Program-made: the position numbers and the translations under genes | The notes under the pieces: generated by a model | The model's input: the letters and a program-made list of their open reading frames with translations, nothing else | Told to the model about the DNA's origin: nothing | Databases searched by the model: none | Source of the DNA: Sorex araneus | Taxonomy: Eukaryota; Chordata; Mammalia; Eulipotyphla; Soricidae | Direction: 5' to 3' | DNA: 64,000 nt | NCBI RefSeq assembly: GCF_027595985.1 | Contig: NC_073313.1 | Coordinates: forward strand, 111,098,552-111,162,551 | Shown: positions 44,433-54,254 of the stretch, one piece after another | How positions within the stretch are numbered: position 1 is the first letter of the stretch | How the letters are laid out: every line of letters starts with the position of its first letter

Positions 44433-45960
44433 ACCTTCCATTCCTTTATCAGTAGCCTCAGACAATTCTAGTCACTGGCAAAAGGGTACAGACTTGTGTT
44501 TGTTGTCGTAAATAACCCCTAGGCTTCAACATACTGTTTCCAGTACAATGTTAGATTTTTTATAGTATCAATGTATACACTTACTATCTATGTTAACTTT
44601 GAGAAATTAACGTTTTTCTAATTTCCAGTTGATGCAGCTTCAACATTGAGCACAATGATAACTATATCACTGGGTGGATATAGGCATGCTGCCTATAACA
44701 ATGTCTTACACAGAATAAGTTGTCAAGAAATGTTTCTTATATGAAAAGATTAGGCACAGCTCTGGAATATCAGACTTTTAAACCATGTTCCCAGATTTTA
44801 ATCTATGGTCTTTGTCCCAGATTATACCATTAATTACTCTGAAGTTTTACAGTGTTGCTTTCTTATGGATGTATTGCAGTTGTAAAGGAGACTCCTAACT
44901 CTAAAAGTGACTTATTCCTGTGGCTCATGTCTCCTATTTAAATTCTCATGTTTCTGAGAAGAACAGTGTAAGACACTGGTAGTGTCTTATCTGGAATTTT
45001 GTGATACTGTCTTTTACACTGTCATCTTAGATTAAGCTGAGGTATGAAGGGTAGGTCTAGAACACCCAATGGAAAACTATAAACACATTTACACTTTTCA
45101 GATATAGGATATAAGAAATTTTTTTACCCAAAGTTGTAAATGTCTAACTCCTATATAACATGATAGGGAACCTAGTTGTATGTAGATGTTTGCATTTAAG
45201 TCAGAATCTAGGTACAATTAGACAGATATGAGCTCGAGTATCATCGCTAAAATTTCTGATCTGGTTTGTATATCTGTGAAAAAATGAGAGTGGTAGTTAT
45301 AATCTCAGAGTTGGAGGCATTAGATAAGTCTGCATAAATGACTTAGCACATGTCTGGGACATATTGTACATCCATGTATTCATTCACCATTATTATTTTT
45401 AAGATATATCTTACCAAATATCATCTTGTGGTATAAAGATAACAAGGATGATGACTCTTATGTTTCCTTTAAAATAATGTACCAGAAATTGGAGTTAGAA
45501 CTCTAGCATACACAGTGATTTCTTCTGCCTAAGTTAAAGGATTAAATACCACCATGAGAGTCATCTTTGTTAAAGAACAGGATTTAACTGTGTGTTCTAC
45601 TAACAAGTAGTGTGTGCCACAGACATTCCTGCTACTAATTTTGATAGCCTTCTCATACTACTTACCCAGGCTTAAGAGGGGGGTCAATGTTACATGCAGA
45701 TTAGGAGTGAAAAGGTATGGCAAGATGATCTGTACCAAACAGCTTTGTTAACTATTATATGCTCAATATTTCTGGGTATATGAACAGAAGTTCTCACATG
45801 TTTTGCAAATACTTGCAAAACAAATGAATTATTTGGTAATTAATATTCAAGATCTAAAAATTTAATGCTTATGTTTTTAATTTTGGGAGGTGTTGTATAA
45901 AGGTACCATGAACTTATATGAGTTTTACAACTGGATTGAGTAACTCACATCATGCACTGA
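44433..45960. other. No recognised feature
   Basis: About 1.5 kb with no SINE or L1 landmark, the second longest plain stretch in the window. No coding frame of note. Confidence 0.4.
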
Positions 45961-45968
45961 TGTAAGGA

Positions 45969-46285
45969 GGCTGGCTAGGGAAGGGAATCTGTGGTCATTT
46001 GGTGAAGTGATGCTGACATTGGTGTTGAGATTGGAGTTGGAACATAGTAAGATTGAAGCTCAATTATTAGTAACTTTGTAAATCACTAGGATGATTTACA
46101 AAGTTACTAATAACTTTACAAAGGAGGCTGTAAAGTTGTAATAATTTACAAAGGGGGCTGGCTATGGAAGGGAATCTGTGGTCATTTGGTGAAGTGATGC
46201 TGACATTGGTGTTGAGATTGGAGTTGGAACATTGTAAGATTGAGGCTCAATTATTAGTAACTTTGTAAATGCCTAAAAAAGAAAT
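45969..46285 (+). repeat. L1-like 3' end, duplicated in tandem with a hairpin between
   Basis: Bases 45969-46083 and 46156-46270 are two 115-base copies differing at three positions by eye. Each is an old L1-type 3'UTR (GTGATGCTGACATTGGTGTT, TTATTAGTAACTTTGTAAAT). The spacer carries a perfect inverted repeat: 22-base arms at 46064-46085 and 46092-46113, loop CTAGGA. Confidence 0.88.
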
Positions 46286-46431
46286 TTTTAAAAGCAGCAT
46301 TTTCACTAATCAAAGAAATCCATCCATTCTATTGTTAAAAGTGGGAAAAATCCTGAGCTTAGCCCCTCTGCCTCTAGGAAGTTTCATGTACAATCTCCCT
46401 AGCAATAAAATTTTAACTAATGTTGCTTATT

Positions 46432-47904
46432 AGCACTGTCACTATGTGGATATGGTCTATTGTGCTGAATCCCCTTCGGAACCCAGCTTGCTCACATGGT
46501 TGTCCTTCGTCTAGTGTTCTGCCTATTCTATTCAGGATGACATGAGTGAACAACTTGTAGACGACAGACAGCAAGCAGATTGGGTGATAGTTGCCAATGT
46601 CATGGATGTCTCCCTTCTTGTACCATAGAACAGTCCTAATGGTTTTCCACTGAGACGGAACCTTGCATTCAAACAGGTAGTGTGTAAAGAGCCGAGCCAG
46701 TGTATTGATGAGTACTGGCAGCGGATTCTTCAGGTGTTCGGGTCTGACCTTGTCTGGACCAGGTGCTGTTCGCTTATTTACCAGCGAAATGGTGTGTCAG
46801 ATTTCCGAAGAGAGGACTTTGGGAACGACATATCCATCCTGTGGAATTCGGTATGTGGGCAGGTGGACATGGCTGTCAAAGAGATCCGAGTAGAAGTCGT
46901 GAATAATCCTCTCCATTGCCTTTCTGGAAGATGTGATAGATCCATCAGGACGTCAGAGGGCAGTCATCTTGGTTTTGTAGTTGGCGAAGGACAGGCAAGC
47001 ATTGCGAATACTTTTCCCAGCTTCTGCCGCATCGACCAACACTGCTGCTCTTCTCTCTTTGAGGTCTTCATTTTTCGCATCTCTGCACAGCTTTGAGAAC
47101 TTGGACGTTAGCTTGTGGTTGCCTGAGGCTCGCGCCAAACCACATTGATGAATGAGCTCGAGAGTTCCCAAAGACAGGCATCTGTTTGTGGCTTTCTCAC
47201 TCTCGGCATTCTTTGCACAGTCATGGAGGTGCTGAACCAGTCGATCGTATTCCTCCTCGATGTTGTCAAGGACAGCATCTTCCCACGTTGCTGCAATAGT
47301 GCCAAAGAACTCCCAGTTGGTGGTCATTCTGGGAGTTGTCTTCTTAGACTTAAATTTTGCAGATATTTCTTCTCATTCTCTGAAGTAGAATTTTGCACAA
47401 AGGAGATGGTGGTCTGATCCCGTTTGGAATTTTGGAACAACAGCGACATCGGTCAGGCAAATCCTTCGATTGAATATAATGTGGTCAATTTCATTGTGGA
47501 ACTGTCCACCAGGAGACTCCCATGTCCAGCGTTTAGATTTGACCTTCTGGAACTGTGAGTTACCATGGATGGTCTTGGTCGACATGATGAATTCGTACAG
47601 TCTCTCACCCTGATCATTCCATTGTAGGCCATGTGTCCCAATGTGGAGTTCTTTGGGCGACCTTTTTGGACCTATGTTGGCATTAAAATCGCCAACAATG
47701 ATCTTGTAGAAGGTGTGGTCTTCTTTATAGAACTTCTCCAGTTCCATGTAGAACCTCTCAATTTCTTCTTCAACATAGTTGGAAGTTGGTGCATAGACGA
47801 CGAAGATAGAAACTGCAGGCAGTGAGCCACATCTATTCAAGTGTAATCGTCCGATTCGGGTTGATAGGCATTCTCATGGCAAGTTCGTGTTGACAAGGAC
47901 ACCA
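46432..47904 (-). pseudogene. RTE-clade LINE, inverted 5' half: endonuclease to start of RT
   Basis: On the minus strand one frame runs from about 47904 to 46432. It encodes the apurinic/apyrimidinic-type endonuclease (VSIFVVYAPTSNYVEEEIER, GDFNANIG at 47693-47670, EIDHIIFNRR, catalytic GSDHHLL at 47420-47400), then a basic helical linker (NRCLSLGTLELIHQCGLAR), then the RT N-terminal part (NKRTAPGPDKVRPEHLKN, GNYHPICLLSVVYKLF, QAGFRRGFSTIDH at 46490-46452). It is broken only by TGA codons at about 47874, 47373, 46950 and 46797, with no frameshift. The N-terminal third of the endonuclease is absent. The rest of the same element continues on the opposite strand from 47905. It is an RTE because the order is endonuclease then RT in one frame, with this C-terminal style. 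Which named family it belongs to I cannot tell. Confidence 0.92.
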
Positions 47905-49083
47905 AACTCATTGAAGTTTCGTGAGAGTTCAAGATGCCGCTCTGTCTAACATTTATTGACCTAAAGAAAGCCTTTGATTCTGTTGAGACTGAAGCGGTCA
48001 TCAAAGCCCTAGCCAAACAGGGCGTTCAAACTCACTATGTCAAAATCCTCCTCGAGCTGTATTGTGGATTCACCACCAGGAACTCACCATTCTACAAGGA
48101 AGTGATCATTGATGTAAAGAGAAGGATGCGGCAGGGTGATACCATTTCACTGAAACTCTTCAGTGCCACACTCGAGAACATCATGCAATGACTGAAATGG
48201 GAAGGAATGGGAGTGAAGATAGACAGTTGGCAATTATACCACTTCCGCTTCCCTGATGACATCGTTCTTATAACTCCAAACATTAGCCAAGCAGCACAAA
48301 TGCTGGCCGACTTCGACCACGAGTGTGGAAAGGTTGGATTGCAGCTGAATCTCAACAAGACGATGCTCATGAAAATGAACTATCCCTGAAGCTCCATTTG
48401 CTCTCAATGGAACAAACATCTCCGAATGTAGCAGCTATGTTTACCTGGGTTGAGAAATCAACATGAGGAACAACTTGGCGCCAGAACTGCGCAGGAGGAA
48501 GAGAGCAGCGTGGAGTGCTTTCAAGAGCATCAAAGAAGTGGTTAAGAGGACAAAGAACCTCTGAATCCGGGCACATCTTTTGGATTCCACCATTCTTCCT
48601 GCACTAACATATGCCTCAGAGACCTGGGCCCTATGCAAACAGGATGAGAACACTATTTGGGTATCACAAAGAGGAATCGAAAGAGCTATGGTAGGAGTAT
48701 CACATCTCATTCAAGTGAGAGAAGGAATCTGGAGTTCTGACTTCTGTCGACGGTCAAGAATCAGGGACGCTGTCTCGTTTGCCAAGGCATCAAAAATCAG
48801 ATGGGCCAGTCATGTAATGCGATTCAGAGATGACCGCTGGATTAGAGCTGTTACAGACTGGATTCCATGGGATGTCATAGGACCACGTGGCCACTCACCA
48901 ACTAGATGGTCAGATTGCTTTGTCAAATCTCTGAATGAACGATTTGAGGCTCTTCCTGTTCCTGGAGCAAGCAGATATCATTGGTCTGCAATAGCACGCG
49001 ACAGGGACAAATGGCGACGTTACTGGCGCCTGCTCAAGCATATTGAAGATCAACGGGACAACAAGTGATACAAGTGATATTAA
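47905..49083 (+). pseudogene. RTE-clade LINE, 3' half: RT core to C-terminus and 3' tail
   Basis: It picks up within a few residues of where the inverted half stops: LIEVS, stop, EFKMPLCLTFIDLKKAFDSV. RT palm and thumb motifs follow (RRMRQGDTISLKLFSATLEN, then FRFPDDIVLITPNISQAAQM). The catalytic FADD reads FPDD at 48249-48260, which should inactivate it. The C-terminal region is YASETWALCKQDENT, RWASHVMRFRDDRW, TRWSDCFVKSLNERF and RDRDKWRRYWRLLKHIEDQR, stopping at 49066-49068. Defects are in-frame TGA at 47922, 48189, 48451 and 48562, plus one frameshift at about 48370-48400. The tail after the stop is ACAAGTGATA. The last 70 bases are shared with the RTE-tailed SINEs. Confidence 0.93.
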
Positions 49084-49334
49084 CACTGTAGCACTGTCGT
49101 CCCATTGTTCATTGATTTGCTTGAGCGGGCACCAGTAATGTCTCCATTGTGAGACTTGTTGTTACTGTTTTTGGCATATCGAATATGCCACAGGTAACAT
49201 GCCAGGCTCTGCTGTGAGGGCAGGATACTCTTGGTAGCTTGCCGGGCTCTTCGAGAAGGACTGAGGAATCAAACCCAGGTCAGTGGCATGCAAGACAAAT
49301 GCCCTACCTACCGGCTGTGCTATCACTCCAGTCC
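49084..49334 (-). mobile_element. RTE-tailed tRNA-derived SINE, abutting the RTE 3' end
   Basis: The reversed copy reads CACTGTAGCACTGTCGTCCC, TTGCTTGAGCGGGCACCAGT, GGCATATCGAATATGCCACA, CTTGCCGGGCTCTTCGAGAA and CTATCACTCCAGTCC. Its 3' end touches the 3' tail of the RTE on the other strand, giving a tail-to-tail arrangement. A TACC duplication lies in the head (CCCTACCTACCGGCTG). Confidence 0.94.
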
Positions 49335-49493
49335 TTGCTTATTAACAAAATACAAAATTTAAATAATGAGCTGAGAGTATTTAAGCTTCAAGAAAAACAT
49401 GTGTTAGCTTAGGAAGCCCATACATGCTGAGTTTGTCATGGAATTGTAGGATATTTTACTTTTCAGTGATATTTTGAATATTTTGTTTTTCTT

Positions 49494-50264
49494 TTTTTTA
49501 AATTTTATTTTATTGAATCACCATGACAAAAGTTACAAAGCGTTCAGGTTTAAGTCTCAGTCATATAATGATCAAACCCCCATCCCTTTGCCAGTGCACC
49601 TGTTACTCCACCAAGAACCCAAATATACCCCCCTCCTGTCCACCCCTGGCACCTGAGTGGCCAATGATCTTCACTTTATTCTCTCTATACTTTGGATACA
49701 TTCAATATTTCAACAGAGAACTGATTATTATTATTTTGAATTTTCACCCAACAATCAAACCTGCTGAAAAGGCTTCATTTGATAGTTTGTTTTCCATTAC
49801 TGAGAATGAAGATTATAGGAGCTCGCGTGGCTGCAACAGCGACCATGTGGTTTTGGATTTCTCTTGTTTTAGCTCAGCTCACAGTCTAGATGCATTTCTA
49901 TAAGTTTCTGGGTGCCAAAATGGGTTAGTAAACTTCCTGGATTTAAGAAGCAGAGGGGCCGGCCACGTCACGATAAGCAAGTACTTCTGGGTTGTGAGTC
50001 TTAGAAGATGGCGGACACCACGTGGGTGCTGCTGCTCCAGTTGCGGCTATCATCCCCATAGAAAGAAAGCGTTGGGAGAGAGAATCCTTCCCCTTCCATG
50101 GGCAGCTTGTAGTCATAGCTCAGCTCACAGTCTAGTTTCATTTCTATAAGTCTCTGGGTGCCAAAATGGGTTAGTAGACCTCCCGGATCATAGTCTTTAA
50201 GGAGCAGAGGGGCTGGCCGTGTTGTGAGCAGCTGCTCCGGATCTCATCTGGGCCGAGGGCTTGC
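49494..50264 (-). mobile_element. GC-module element with 246-base tandem monomers, TSD-bounded
   Basis: The plus strand shows the reversed L1-like 3' end (TATTGAATCACCATGACAAA, TTCAATATTTCAACAGAGAA), then two tandem copies of a GC-richer unit. AGCTCAGCTCACAGTCTAG begins at 49871 and at 50117, each followed by CTGGGTGCCAAAATGGGTTA. Between them lies AGAAGATGGCGGACACC. On the sense (minus) strand this gives CCGCCATCTTCT, the YY1 consensus also used in L1 5'UTRs. ATTTTGTTTTTCTT at 49480-49493 and 50265-50278 is a perfect 14-bp TSD. Confidence 0.85.
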
Positions 50265-50278
50265 ATTTTGTTTTTCTT

Positions 50279-50781
50279 GAATTCTGGAATTAACCATGGT
50301 GTTATTTTCTTGTGGATGTTGATGTCATTTATGGACATAGTGTTGAGCCTTGTGTGCTTATATATATATCTGTAAAAATATATTTCCCTCTAGTACTGGA
50401 AGAAACTCTTGTTTAAGCTACTCAGTATATGATATTTTAGAAATAACATACCCTAAAACTCTGGCTTTCAGGTTAGTACATAAAGAGCTTGAAAGTACTA
50501 ATAATTAATAAAACACACAACAGGCAGAGAAGTCAACAACGTTTTTTATGTCCACCAGAAAAGACATGAAATAGAGAAAATTGCTCCTTCCCAAATTTAA
50601 GAGACAGGCAAACACAGACTAAAAAGTTACCAAAACAGAAAAACGAAACCAGATGCCTTTGTGAGAACCAGTGATACTTTAGAAAAATCTGAGCTGCAAT
50701 TTACAAAGTCCTGCATACTTATAATAAGTCTGAAAGTTAAAACTATAGAATAACTCAGTCACAAAGGGGTTGAACTATTGT
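50279..50781. other. No recognised feature
   Basis: AT-rich. Words such as AGAGACAGGCAAACACAGAC could be old retroelement but cannot be placed. Confidence 0.35.
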
Positions 50782-50787
50782 GTTTTA

Positions 50788-50970
50788 TGTAGGGAGCCAC
50801 TTTACAAGCCTGGCTCTTAATTCCTAGTAATACAGAGCCAGGCTCTCGCTCTCTCTTCCTCCTTCTTGCTCCTTCTTGCTGCTTTCTGACTCTGTGTCTG
50901 TTCATTCGGCTGCGTCCCCTCCTCAGCCTTACGAAGGGTCCTCCCTGCTGGACAGGACAGGACCCCTACA
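50788..50970 (+). mobile_element. Solo LTR, short, class II (ERVK/IAP-like) style
   Basis: The sequence begins TGTAGGGAGCCAC and ends GGACAGGACCCCTACA. TGTAGGG and CCCTACA are perfect 7-base inverted termini with the canonical TG...CA ends. GTTTTA at 50782-50787 and 50971-50976 is an exact 6-bp TSD, the size typical of betaretrovirus-like integration. The CT-rich body (CTCTCTTCCTCCTTCTTGCT) and the end region (TTACGAAGGGTCCTCCCTGC) resemble the R-U5 part of IAP/ERVK LTRs. At 183 bases it is short and has no clear TATA box, so most of U3 is missing or the family is compact. No internal retroviral sequence adjoins. Strand is taken from the CT-rich U5-like end. Confidence 0.8.
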
Positions 50971-50976
50971 GTTTTA

Positions 50977-51334
50977 TATCTAGGAAATTGACCTTGTTCT
51001 AACAATTCATTGCCATAGGAAAACCAGTAATTTTTAGCAAGGGGAGTGAAAAATAAACATGTTGAAACAACAGGACAATTGTTTATTCTTAGGAAGTTCT
51101 GTTCTCAAGATAAATGATTTCACTAGAGCCTAGATTTTTTTCAGAGAGTAATAGGGTAGAAAGAAAATGTGTAGCTTTAATTCCTTCTGGGATTCCATGA
51201 AGAAAAATTAAACACTAAAACTTCAGCCTTTTTGATATTTATTCTGTGTCACGTAAATGGATAGGATAGGAGCTGGGTAAGTAGCATGAGGTTGATAATC
51301 CAGATGAATTTCAGACTTGTTAGAAGACTGAAAA
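50977..51334. other. No recognised feature
   Basis: No repeat landmark or reading frame of interest. Confidence 0.4.
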
Positions 51335-51508
51335 ATTTGGTGGGTTCTTGGGCAGCAATTGGTGGTGCTCAGAATTTCCTTCTGATCCTGGGCTCAAGGG
51401 CCACTCCAAAAGATTCTCAGGGGACCATACACAATGTTGTGGATTGACCTATTTTGTATTCATGCAAGGAAAGTCCTTTAACCCCCTGTACTATCCTTTC
51501 AACCCCTA
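51335..51508 (-). mobile_element. A-tailed SINE, old copy
   Basis: TTCTTGGGCAGCAATTGGTG, TTCTGATCCTGGGCTCAAG, CTCAGGGGACCATACACAAT and ACTATCCTTTCAACCCC are in reversed order. The copy is strongly diverged. Confidence 0.7.
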
Positions 51509-51639
51509 AACGACTGAAATTAAATCAATCTTGTATCCCACACAACTTATCACCATATTAATAGCATATTTATATCAATTCTTTTTATACAGTATCTCAC
51601 ATCCAGCTATTGAGAAAAACAACATGGTTACCCAATGAG

Positions 51640-52990
51640 GCCCAAATATTGAAGCAATGTTGGAATTATCAGAATGGCAATCAAGAACAACTTTAGTATA
51701 CTAAAGATTAAGGATGAAATAGCAAGCAAGACTAGATAGGCAACGAAAGCACAGAAATGGAAATTTTAAGAAAGAGTAAAGTAAATTGTTGAGATTATAA
51801 TGGTGAGGACAATAACAATTGAATAGTATCTTTTATAGGCTTATTAGTAGACTGGACACAGCTGATGAAAGAATCACCAAGACCAAATATATCTCAATGG
51901 AAAATTCCAAACTAGAAAAACACAGAAAAAAGCCTTAAAAACAAAAATAACAAATCTCAGAGTGGAGCAGACAGCCTCCTTCCTCTCCACACTTCCAGAA
52001 GTCCCAGCAGCCACACCCACATTCCACAACCCCGCCATGTAAGTTAAACCATAAACCTAGCTTTACAGTATGTGAAGGTTGTTGTATTTCATTATGGAGC
52101 CATTTAAGCCCGTATATAAGAAAATACAAGCAAGTATGTTAAAGCCAAACAAATGTGTAAGACTTTAGGTACATCAGTGGGCTAGAGTATAAGCATTCAA
52201 GACTGAGTGCTCCAGAACATTCCGCGTCACTCTCTTCCAGGAGCTTTAGTTTGCAGTCTCTGAATCTTGGCCGTTGATGAGATTACATGGTGCCAGGGGC
52301 AGTTTGTGGGTGTGACTGCCAAGCTACTGGAAAACTGGGGAGCTGGGTGGAGAGGACCCCAGTCCTGATCTGAGCAGGCTTGGAGATCTCAGCCACAGGG
52401 CCCACATACCTGGGTTCTTCTGCCACAAATCTTCTTTTACTGAAGCAATTTTGATAATTCTATTATCCATTTGAATGCAATATAAAATAAATTATTTTGT
52501 CTTCTAATGGGACAGGCTTGGGAGTGGTTCGGAAAATGGTAACAGTGATGCAGGGGAGGGGCAACCCTCCAAATAACAAAACACTGTGGGATGTGTACAA
52601 AAGATATAAGTGTATATGTGTGTGTAAAATGTGAACCTGAATATCAGAATGGAGCAAAAGGAGTTATTTGAAGAAATACTGACTGAGGATCTCCCCAAAT
52701 GATTTGGAATCAGATCTACTGTTGTGCATTGAAGTCTCCCCTCCCTGAATAATTTGCAGATACCAAAAGACAGATCCACAAAGCTCAAAGAACATTAGCA
52801 AGAAAAAATAATTAAAACAAAACCATGCTCAAGTATATTGTATTCAAACTGCAGAAATCCAAAGATATAGAAAAGGGCCTTGAAAAAGTCACAGGTGAAG
52901 TATCTTATTAATAGAGGAGGAAAGATAAGAATTGCATTTTACTCCCCAGAAACAATTAAAAATGAAAGAATGGGGTGAAATGTTTGTTTA
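51640..52990 (+). mobile_element. Old L1 ORF1-region remnant with nested elements
   Basis: The sense text near 51830-51940 (AGTAGACTGGACACAGCTGA, GAAAGAATCACCAAGACC, GGAAAATTCCAAACTAGAAA) and near 52640-52900 (TATTTGAAGAAATACTGACT, GAGGATCTCCCCAAATGAT, CACAAAGCTCAAAGAACATT, GTATATTGTATTCAAACTGC) is mammalian L1 ORF1 in order, without an open frame. The middle is displaced by a C-rich block at 51955-52075 and the GC-module copy at 52076-52430. Confidence 0.65.
52076..52430 (-). mobile_element. GC-module element, partial copy
   Basis: GTATTTCATTATGGAGCCAT, GGGCTAGAGTATAAGCATTC, GGAGCTTTAGTTTGCAGTCT and GTTTGTGGGTGTGACTGCCA match 41745-42070 closely. It lacks the L1-like 3' end and the distal 5' part. 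CTTGGCCGTTGATGAGATTA here reads CTTCCCCTTTGATGATATTA in that copy. Confidence 0.8.
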
Positions 52991-53164
52991 TTTACTTATT
53001 TATTTGTTTTTCCTTTCTTCACTCCAAAATCACTTTAGAAGTGTTAAGTAAGAACAATATTCTGAATCAAAGACAATTGTTGCAATCTTATCAATAAAAT
53101 CAGCCCTGGTGTAACTAAAATTGCCACACCTTAAAGTACAGTACATTTTATCTACTTTATTCAT

Positions 53165-53308
53165 TTATATATGTTTGATTTTTAGGGTCACATCCACTGG
53201 TGCTCAGGACTTACTCTGTCTCTGCTCAGGACAATGCTTGGTGCATCAAATCTGTATCAGCTGTGTTTGAAGCAAGCTTCTTATCTCCTGTACAATCTCT
53301 CTGGCCCC
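53165..53308 (-). mobile_element. A-tailed SINE, old and deleted
   Basis: TTTTTAGGGTCACATCCACT, GGTGCTCAGGACTTACTCTG and CAATCTCTCTGGCCCC are reversed SINE ends. The middle has lost about 40 bases. Confidence 0.7.
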
Positions 53309-53429
53309 TTTATTTATTTAAAAACCTTTGCACCAATTTTTACTTAGGCTCTGTGATTATAATTAAAATAGAGGTGCAGACATACAATGAACCAACTCCA
53401 CATCCATTGCCAGTGTCACATTTTCAAGT
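53309..53429 (-). mobile_element. L1-like 3' end fragment
   Basis: TTAGGCTCTGTGATTATAAT, GCAGACATACAATGAACCAA and CCATTGCCAGTGTCAC are a reversed short 3' end, trapped between two SINEs. Confidence 0.45.
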
Positions 53430-53552
53430 TTTTTTTTCTTGTTTGTTTTGTTTGGGTGCTCAGAGCTTATTCCTGACTCTGCTCAGGGATCTCCCCTGCA
53501 GGCAAGGGAAGTGCTCTATCCTCTGTGCCCTCTTTGTTATCTCTTCAGCCCC
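53430..53552 (-). mobile_element. A-tailed SINE, internally deleted
   Basis: TTTTTTTCTTGTTTGTTTTG, AGCTTATTCCTGACTCTGCT and TTATCTCTTCAGCCCC mark the two ends. The CATATGG block is missing. Confidence 0.68.
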
Positions 53553-53821
53553 ACTTTAAAAAATGTTTAGATGAAAATATGCCAAAGTATAAATCTGTGC
53601 TATCAGAAATTATTCTTCAAAAGTGAAGGAGAAGGAAAGATGTTCTCAGACCAACAAAACTTGGATTTTCTTGCCTATTGACTTGTATTATGGGGAACAT
53701 TAAAGTAAGTTATTTAGCAGTGGCTTAAGTAGTAGAGCACATGCTTAAAACTTGCAAGAACCTGGATGCCATTCAACTTAAATGCTCGTTAAAAGATGAC
53801 TAGGTAAGTTCAATTTCCTCT

Positions 53822-53967
53822 CTGTTTTTGTTTTTGGGTCACAACCAGTGGTTCTCGGTCCTTACTCTTGGTTGGCTTGCGGGGGACCATATGTAGTGCT
53901 GAGATTGAACCTAGATTATCTGTGTTCAAGACAAGTGCCCTAGTCACTGTTTTATTTCTCTGGCCCC
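53822..53967 (-). mobile_element. A-tailed SINE, old copy
   Basis: TTTTTGTTTTTGGGTCACAA, CTTACTCTTGGTTGGCTTG, GGACCATATGTAGTGCTGAG, GATTGAACCTAG and TTATTTCTCTGGCCCC are all present in reversed order. A short deletion is seen in the middle. Confidence 0.8.
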
Positions 53968-53969
53968 AG

Positions 53970-54244
53970 CATCAGCTTTCTTAACCAGTAATCTGTTGAT
54001 GAGTATTTAGGTTTATTCTTTGTTTTAGTTATGCACATAAGAACACTGTGAACATAGCAATGCAAATAACTTTTAAAATTAGTGCTTTCACATTCCTTGG
54101 ATAAACGCCTAGGAGTGGTGTTGCTATGAAGTACCATGCTAATGTAGAGTTTCTATTTTTAAATTTTTAGAATTTCCATACTATTTTCCACAAAAGCTGC
54201 ACTAATTTATATTCTCACTAACAATATACTAGAATTCATTTTTA
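53970..54244 (-). mobile_element. Old antisense L1 ORF2 3' fragment
   Basis: TTTCTTAACCAGTAATCTGT, GAACACTGTGAACATAGCAA, CTAGGAGTGGTGTTGCTATG and TTCCATACTATTTTCCACAA are the reversed L1 text also seen, better preserved, at 20220-20440. Confidence 0.8.
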
Positions 54245-54254
54245 AAAGAAAAAT

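Noticed and set aside
46680..47417. Plus-strand frames of 138 and 90 codons opposite the RTE
   Set aside because: The minus strand carries the endonuclease and RT motifs. The plus frames are shadows.
46431..49098. TAGCACTGTC at both ends of the RTE, considered as its TSD
   Set aside because: The left copy is within or next to RT coding text and the right copy belongs to the adjoining SINE tail. The match is probably chance.
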